Of a stretch of 32,967 bases of DNA, positions 27,360 to 32,967 are shown piece by piece. Each line of letters begins with the position of its first letter. Position 1 is the first letter of the stretch. The DNA lies in assembly GCA_004294495.1 (NCBI GenBank), contig REAS01000050.1:1-32967 (forward strand), written 5' to 3'. The position numbers and the translations under genes are program-made. The notes below the pieces were generated by a model. The model was not told the origin of the DNA. It saw only the letters and a list, made by a program, of their open reading frames with translations, and made no database searches. This DNA is from Sphingobacteriales bacterium. Lineage in GTDB: Bacteria; Bacteroidota; Bacteroidia; Sphingobacteriales; Sphingobacteriaceae.

Positions 27360-29186
27360 CTATTTTACCATATCTAAAATAGGTGTAGATAAACTGCTTA
27401 AAACACGGTTGTTTGGTTTTAACATTTCAAAAATCGTAATTGTATTGTCGCCTTTTTTAAGCCATTCTTTAGGAATAAATAAAGTTTGTTGTGGCCCTAT
27501 TTCCCAATATCTACCTAAACTATGCCCGTTTACCCAAACGCAACCTTTCCCCCATAAACGCATATCTAAATACGTGTCGCCAGTTTTTGTAAGTTTAAAA
27601 ACACCTTTTCTAAGTATAGGTTTTTCGGTGTTTTGTGGGCTGCTTTTTACTGCTTTAAAATCAATATTTGTAAAAGGTAAACTAAACATTTGCCAGTTTA
27701 AAATTTCGGTACCATTAAGCATTACGTTTTGGGTAATACCTTTATTGTTTTTTAACAATTGTGGACCAAAATTTATCCTTCCTAAATTTTCTACTAAAAT
27801 TTCAAGTATTATTTTTTTTGTTGATGAGGCTAAATAAACACTGTCTTGATTTAGTCGCCTGTCTAAAACACCTAAGCGTTTGCCATTTGCATAAACTGTA
27901 GCGTAATCTCTAACTTCTTTAATTTTTAACCACCCAGATTTTGTATTAGTTAAAATAGTTTTATAAAGCACATAACCATAAGCTTGGTTTAAGGCTTCGA
28001 AAGTTAAAGGTTTGACGTTAAATTTAGCTTTAGGCAATAAATTATCAAAACTTGTAAAGTTATTTAAGGTTATGCTTTTTATAGCAATGGTTGGTCTTTT
28101 TGCAGGTATAGGTGGGAGTTTTTGAGTAGTATGTTTTTGAATTACCTTTCTAAATTGTATAAATTTTTCTGTAGCATTGCCGGCCTCGTCTAAAGGTGCA
28201 TCATAATCGTAACTGCTTGTTTCTGGTTCGTAAATATCATTATTTACGTTTGCGCCGTTCATAAAACCTCGGGTTGTGCCACCATAAAACATATACATAT
28301 TTATAGATAAACCGGCTGTTAAAACCGAATCTAATTTTGGTAGAAATTTTTGGTAGGGTAAGGTATGGTGTTTTGCACCCCAATTATCAAACCAAGCTGG
28401 GTACCATTCGGATATGTAGTATGGCCCTTTACCATTATGGTATTTTTGAACTACGCTTTTAACTTTTTCTGGGTTATCTGACCCATTTATTGCAGGCAAC
28501 AACCCCGGTAAATGTCCGTTTTCTACTTTAAATTCCGAATCGCATGTATATAGCAAACCATCAAATCCAGCATCAACAAATAGCTTTCTATTTAGCTCTA
28601 AATAATTTTTATCGCTGCCAAAAAAACCATATTCGTTTTCTAATTGCACCATTAATATATTACCGCCGTGGTTAACTTGTAATGGGGCTAATTGTTGTGC
28701 AACTTTTTTAATATAATTGGTATATGCCTGTATAAATTGTGGTTCGGTGCTTCTAACTACTAAATCTTTTTTGTTTAAAAGCCAATATGGGTAGCCTCCA
28801 AACTCCCACTCGGCACAAACGTAAGGGCTTGGCCTTAAAATTACCCAAAGGCCTTCTTGTTGGGCAATTTTTACAAACTCAGCTACATTATTGTCTCCGC
28901 TAAAATCATATATCCCTTCTTTAGGTTCGTGTAAATTCCAAAATATATAGGTACCAATAGTATTTAAACCCATAGCCTTGGCGGCTCTCATTACACTTCG
29001 CCAATTCTCTTTTGGCATTCGCGGGTAGTGCATTTCGCCCGAAATCATTTGGAATGGTTTACCATTAAGCAAAAAAACAGAATCGCCTAATGCAAAGGTA
29101 TTTACTTTATTGCTTTGGGCATTTACAGACGCAAAAAAAAATGCGTTTATTAAAATAAAAGTTAATATTAAAAGATTTTTTTTCAT
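27360..29186 (-). CDS. Beta-galactosidase, glycoside hydrolase family 35
   Basis: 608 aa with signal peptide; FQMISGEMHYPRMPKENWRSVMRAAKAMGLNTIGTYIFWNLHEPKEGIYDFSG, LMVQLENEYGFFGSDKNYL, C-terminal WVNGHSLGRYWEIGPQQTLFIPKEWLKKGDN. Confidence 0.96.
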   Translation of the reverse strand: MKKNLLILTFILINAFFFASVNAQSNKVNTFALGDSVFLLNGKPFQMISGEMHYPRMPKENWRSVMRAAKAMGLNTIGTYIFWNLHEPKEGIYDFSGDNNVAEFVKIAQQEGLWVILRPSPYVCAEWEFGGYPYWLLNKKDLVVRSTEPQFIQAYTNYIKKVAQQLAPLQVNHGGNILMVQLENEYGFFGSDKNYLELNRKLFVDAGFDGLLYTCDSEFKVENGHLPGLLPAINGSDNPEKVKSVVQKYHNGKGPYYISEWYPAWFDNWGAKHHTLPYQKFLPKLDSVLTAGLSINMYMFYGGTTRGFMNGANVNNDIYEPETSSYDYDAPLDEAGNATEKFIQFRKVIQKHTTQKLPPIPAKRPTIAIKSITLNNFTSFDNLLPKAKFNVKPLTFEALNQAYGYVLYKTILTNTKSGWLKIKEVRDYATVYANGKRLGVLDRRLNQDSVYLASSTKKIILEILVENLGRINFGPQLLKNNKGITQNVMLNGTEILNWQMFSLPFTNIDFKAVKSSPQNTEKPILRKGVFKLTKTGDTYLDMRLWGKGCVWVNGHSLGRYWEIGPQQTLFIPKEWLKKGDNTITIFEMLKPNNRVLSSLSTPILDMVK

Positions 29187-29225
29187 AAGAATTTACAATA
29201 TTTTTTCAAATGTAAAAAAAAAATA

Positions 29226-29233
29226 TACATTTG
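29226..29233 (+). promoter_or_regulatory. Candidate Bacteroidota -7 element (TACATTTG) for the riboswitch transcript
   Basis: Matches TAnnTTTG consensus, about 13 nt upstream of the first conserved riboswitch bases; no clear -33 TTG. Confidence 0.45.
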
Positions 29234-29240
29234 CATCATC

Positions 29241-29425
29241 AAAAAGGGGTGCCTTGTTTGTGATGTTACGGTTTTTAGAACCTTACACAAATACAAAAAC
29301 AGGCTGAGATCATACCCATCTAATAAATTAAAAAGTAAAAATTAAAAAGCCTGTAAAGTTTTTTGAATTTTAACTTTTGATTTTGAGGAGCACCTGATGC
29401 GGGTAATGCCGACGTAGGGATTTAA
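29241..29425 (+). ncRNA. TPP riboswitch (THI element)
   Basis: Conserved blocks GGGGTGCC (29246), GGCTGAGATCATACCC (29302-29317), ACCTGATGCGGGTAATGCCGACGTAGGGA (29392-29420) in correct order. Confidence 0.95.
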
Positions 29426-29498
29426 AGGTATAAGTTAATTTATAAACCGATGGTAACCCCAGCTTTCGGTTAAGTTTAACTAAAAAAAATCAAACACA

Positions 29499-31859
29499 TT
29501 GAAAAAATTTATTGCTGGCGTAAGCATCGCCCTGTTGCCTTTTTTAGTAAGTGCACAAAATTTTATTGTAGGTAAAATTATTGCCTCCGATAGTCAAAAG
29601 CCACTATCTGGTGCAAACATTAACCTTAAAAACACCAACTTTGCCAGTACATCGGCAGCCAATGGCGAGTTTAAAATTGCGGTTTTAAAACCCGGTAAAT
29701 ACGTGTTGCGGGTAAGTTACGTGGGTTATCAAACCCAAATATTAACGGCACAATCGGGTAATAACCCAAACATTATCACATTAAAAAACAATATTTTAAT
29801 GGCCGACGAAGTAATGGTAATCGCCACCCGAGCCAGCGAAAATGCAGCTACCACATTAAAAAACTTAAGTAAAGTAGAAATCGAAAAAAATAATTTTGGG
29901 CAAGATTTGCCTTATTTGCTTAACCAAACCCCATCGGTTGTGGTATCATCGGATGCTGGTGCGGGCATAGGTTATACAGGTTTGCGTATACGTGGGTCCG
30001 ATGTTACCCGCATAAACGTAACCGTAAACGGCATTCCCTTAAACGATACCGAAAGCCAAGGAATGTACTGGGTAAATATGCCCGATTTTGCTTCCTCGGT
30101 AGATAATATTCAAATACAACGTGGCGTAGGAACCTCAACAAATGGTGCTGGTGCTTTCGGCGCAAGCTTAAATATACAAACCAACACAAGGCAAGATACC
30201 GCTTATACCGAGCTAAATACAGCCGCAGGAAGTTACCGAAGTTTAAAAAACACCTTTAAAATAGGTACTGGTTTAATAAATGGTAAATTTAGTTTCGATG
30301 GTCGCTTATCGCGGATTGTATCAGACGGGTATATTGATAGGGGATCATCCAACCTAAAATCATACTTTGTTTCGGGAGCGTATTACGGTAAAAATAATGT
30401 CCTTCGTATCAACGCTTTTTCGGGAAAAGAAAAAACTTACCAAGCTTGGAATGGTGTACCGCAAGATTCGCTTACAACCAACCGCCGCTATAATAGTTTT
30501 ACTTACGATAACCAAACCGATAATTACCAACAAAGCCATTATCAATTATTGTTTTCGCAAGCCATTTCACCTAAAATAAATTTTAATGCCGCTTTACATT
30601 ATACCAAAGGGGCTGGCTATTACGAAGAATATCAAGAAAAGCAGGCTTTCGCCGATTATAATTTTACACCTATAAACATAGGAGGTGTACTAATTGATAG
30701 CACCAATTTAATTCGCCAAAAATGGTTAGATAACGATTTTTATGGCGCCACCTATTCCTTTATATACACCCCTAACAACAAATTTAATTTTACTTTAGGA
30801 GGTGCTTATAACCAATATGATGGCAACCATTTTACCGAAGTTATTTGGGCGCAATATGCTGCCGACAGTAAAATTAGGCACAGGTTAAATCAAAATAATG
30901 GCTTTAAAACCGATTTTAACGTTTATGGTAAGGCACAATATCAAATTAATAATTTATCGCTTTTTGCGGATTTGCAGTACCGAAAAATTGCTTACGATTT
31001 TTTAGGTTTTAACAATATTGGGCAAAATGTAACCCAAACCGATGTACTAAACTTTTTTAATCCTAAACTAGGTTTAACCTATAATGTGAATGCACAAAGC
31101 AATGTTTACGCATCGTTTTCGGTAGCCAATAAAGAGCCTAACCGTAACGATTACACACAATCAAGCCCACAAAGCCGGCCAAAACAGGAGCGTTTAAATA
31201 ATATAGAAGCTGGTTATCGTTTTAAATCCAAAATTGTATCTGGCGGAGTGGATTTATATAGTATGCTTTACAAAAATCAATTGGTGCTTACTGGAAAGCT
31301 AAACGATGTGGGAGAATATATTCGCAGCAACGTTTCGCAAAGTTACCGTAATGGTATTGAATTGGATGTTGCAATACAAATTGCACCTTCACTTTCGTGG
31401 ATGCTTAACTCGGCGTTTAGCCAAAATAAAATTAAAAACTTTGACGAATTTATTGATGATTACGATAACGGCGGGCAGCAGTTAAACACCTATAAAAAAA
31501 CGGATATTGCATTTTCGCCAAACTTTGTGGGCGGTAGCACCCTTATTTATCGGCCCTTAAAAAATGCCGAAATTGCTTTATTAAGTAAATATGTAAGCCA
31601 GCAATTTTTAGATAATACCAGTAACCAAAACAGAAAACTGGATGCTTTTTTTGTAAACGATGTGAGGCTGCACTATAATATTAAAACAAAAGGTATTAAG
31701 AATATTGGCTTAGGTTTGCAAATAAACAATGTGTTAAATACGCTTTACGCTAACAATGGTTATACTTTTAGTTACCTAGAGGGAGGATTGGTTACCGAAA
31801 ACTTTTATTACCCACAAGCCGAAACCAATTTTATGGCATCGGTAAATGTGAGGTTTTAA
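29499..31859 (+). CDS. TonB-dependent receptor (predicted thiamine-related outer membrane transporter)
   Basis: 786 aa starting at TTG 29499. Signal peptide, carboxypeptidase-like regulatory domain (GKIIASDSQKPLSGANINLKNTNFASTSAANGEFKI), plug (YTGLRIRGSDVTRINVTVNGIPLNDTESQGMYWVNMPDFASSVDNIQIQRGVGTSTNGAGAFGASLNIQT), terminal F (ASVNVRF). TPP riboswitch directly upstream. Confidence 0.93.
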   Translation: MKKFIAGVSIALLPFLVSAQNFIVGKIIASDSQKPLSGANINLKNTNFASTSAANGEFKIAVLKPGKYVLRVSYVGYQTQILTAQSGNNPNIITLKNNILMADEVMVIATRASENAATTLKNLSKVEIEKNNFGQDLPYLLNQTPSVVVSSDAGAGIGYTGLRIRGSDVTRINVTVNGIPLNDTESQGMYWVNMPDFASSVDNIQIQRGVGTSTNGAGAFGASLNIQTNTRQDTAYTELNTAAGSYRSLKNTFKIGTGLINGKFSFDGRLSRIVSDGYIDRGSSNLKSYFVSGAYYGKNNVLRINAFSGKEKTYQAWNGVPQDSLTTNRRYNSFTYDNQTDNYQQSHYQLLFSQAISPKINFNAALHYTKGAGYYEEYQEKQAFADYNFTPINIGGVLIDSTNLIRQKWLDNDFYGATYSFIYTPNNKFNFTLGGAYNQYDGNHFTEVIWAQYAADSKIRHRLNQNNGFKTDFNVYGKAQYQINNLSLFADLQYRKIAYDFLGFNNIGQNVTQTDVLNFFNPKLGLTYNVNAQSNVYASFSVANKEPNRNDYTQSSPQSRPKQERLNNIEAGYRFKSKIVSGGVDLYSMLYKNQLVLTGKLNDVGEYIRSNVSQSYRNGIELDVAIQIAPSLSWMLNSAFSQNKIKNFDEFIDDYDNGGQQLNTYKKTDIAFSPNFVGGSTLIYRPLKNAEIALLSKYVSQQFLDNTSNQNRKLDAFFVNDVRLHYNIKTKGIKNIGLGLQINNVLNTLYANNGYTFSYLEGGLVTENFYYPQAETNFMASVNVRF

Positions 31860-31864
31860 CGGGT

Positions 31865-32048
31865 CACGCTTAGTGCAACGCCTGTCACTCTGAGTGCAAC
31901 GCCTGTCATTCAGAGCGAAGCGTGGAATTTCACTACATCCGTTTTTGAGACTCTTCACTACGTTCAGAGTGACAAGAAAACGACTGTCAATATGAGTGCA
32001 ACGAAGAGTCTCAAGAACGCCTTTTTTAAGACTCTTCACTACGGGCAG
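31865..32048. repeat. Cluster of imperfect GTCACTCTGA/CTTCACTACGTTCAGAGTGAC palindromic repeats
   Basis: GTCACTCTGAGTGCAACG, TGTCATTCAGAGCGAAGCG, GACTCTTCACTACGTTCAGAGTGACA, GACTCTTCACTACG; same family as 15660-15801. Confidence 0.85.
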
Positions 32049-32191
32049 CGGCTTAAAGCCCTCGCTTGCACAACAACTTTGGAAGACTTCCTTCCATCTT
32101 CTATAAGAGATTGTTTAACTGTACAAGTAGTTATTCATTCACATCGCACCTTGCGAGAAAGAGCAGATTGACGTAGAATGACAATTTTAAA

Positions 32192-32899
32192 TCAATTGTT
32201 CCAATTATCTGACCTGAATGGTTCAACAGGTAATCCACTAGCATTTTGTAAATTTGTGATAGGATAATTTGTAAATGCATAACGTATAGCTGTAATTGGT
32301 AGTGGAGTATTTGAAGGAGCAGTCAATACTATTTTATCTTCATTTATTACAGCTAACGCATTTCTAAAAATTTTATCAGTACCAGCTACAAAAAAGAATT
32401 GGTTTAATGGTAAGTTTCTAATAGTGTTTAAACCTTTGGAAGTTTGATTCACAAAATAAATGGTTGCAGTATTACCATTTTGAGTGAAAAAACTATACTG
32501 CGGCCCTTCTGCTTGTACAGATTTTAAATAAGTATTATTAAGTGCTAAAAGTGCTAAACGTTCGCCAACTTGTTTTTTATATCGCGGATGATGGTTATCC
32601 TTTTCCCCAACATCCATCGTCACCACCATTCCGGTTTTTTCAACTTCTTCACGGATATTTTTTTGCGCCTCACGAAATTTAGCCAAATAATTCAAATTAG
32701 GATCATTAGTTACGCCATCATCAAAAGGCGTGATTTGAACATAATAAAATGGCAATTCCAATTGATTAAATTTTGTTCTCCATCCTTTTATTAGTGCACT
32801 ATTTAATTTAGTATAATCTGTAGTGGGAGACATTTTTTGATTACTTTCACCTTGGTACCAAATAAAACCTTTAATTCTACTTTTATACTTTAAGAATCT
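32192..32899 (-). pseudogene. 5'-truncated sialate O-acetylesterase
   Basis: Open frame back to TGA at 32900-32902 reads RFLKYKSRIKGFIWYQGESNQKMSPTTDYTKLNSALIKGWRTKFNQLELPFYYVQITPF...VTMDVGEKDNHHPRYKKQVGERLALLAL, i.e. the second half of a sialate O-acetylesterase without its N-terminal half. Confidence 0.82.
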
Positions 32900-32967
32900 T
32901 CATTTTTATAATACCTTTCAATATCTTTTTTACGGGCTTTATGCCTTTTAATCATCTGATTATGCAA
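32890..32967 (-). CDS. C-terminus of an upstream gene entering from the window edge (unidentified)
   Basis: Minus-strand frame LHNQMIKRHKARKKDIERYYKNEDS* ends at TAA 32890-32892; too short to identify. Confidence 0.35.
   Translation of the reverse strand: MHNQMIKRHKARKKDIERYYKNEDS

Noticed and set aside
27409-27837. 142-aa plus-strand ORF antisense to the GH35 gene
   Set aside because: Shadow ORF of a strongly supported GH35 coding sequence.
31776-32039. 87-aa minus-strand ORF (MKSLKKGVLETLRCTHIDSRF...RRCTQSDRRC)
   Set aside because: It is a translation of the intergenic palindromic repeat array plus the antisense end of the TBDR gene; repetitive RCTQSDRRC pattern is a repeat artefact.
1-32967. 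CRISPR array, integrase, prophage or complete defence island
   Set aside because: No regularly spaced direct repeats, no integrase, transposase or phage structural genes were recognised; only isolated accessory genes (TA pair, BRO-N, Abi remnant).

Overview
The window looks like a Bacteroidota chromosome segment: AT-rich, TAnnTTTG-like promoter boxes, TonB-dependent receptor, GH35, DUF4199, and the rpsL-rpsG-fusA-rpsJ order. Most of it is ordinary housekeeping sequence. This includes the str ribosomal operon, pyrC, dnaG, folB, rpsP, a GT2/DUF4199/pyrC/BatA gene run, a FAD-linked oxidase, a DedA protein and several carbohydrate-active or secreted proteins. The clearest regulatory element is a TPP (THI-box) riboswitch upstream of a TonB-dependent receptor. 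It has an unusually long AT-rich insertion between the P2 and P4 segments. Accessory signals are: a small RelB/ParE-like toxin-antitoxin pair; a BRO-N/DinD-like gene translationally coupled inside the pyrC operon; an AAA_14/DUF4143 ATPase next to a truncated str-S10 operon; an internally deleted Abi_2-like abortive-infection remnant; a 5'-truncated sialate O-acetylesterase; and several families of intergenic palindromic repeats, one of which forms a 27-bp hairpin between fusA and rpsJ. A repeat-like block also lies inside the dnaG linker. I found no convincing multi-gene undescribed system. All family assignments come from reading the sequence and none was searched against a database.
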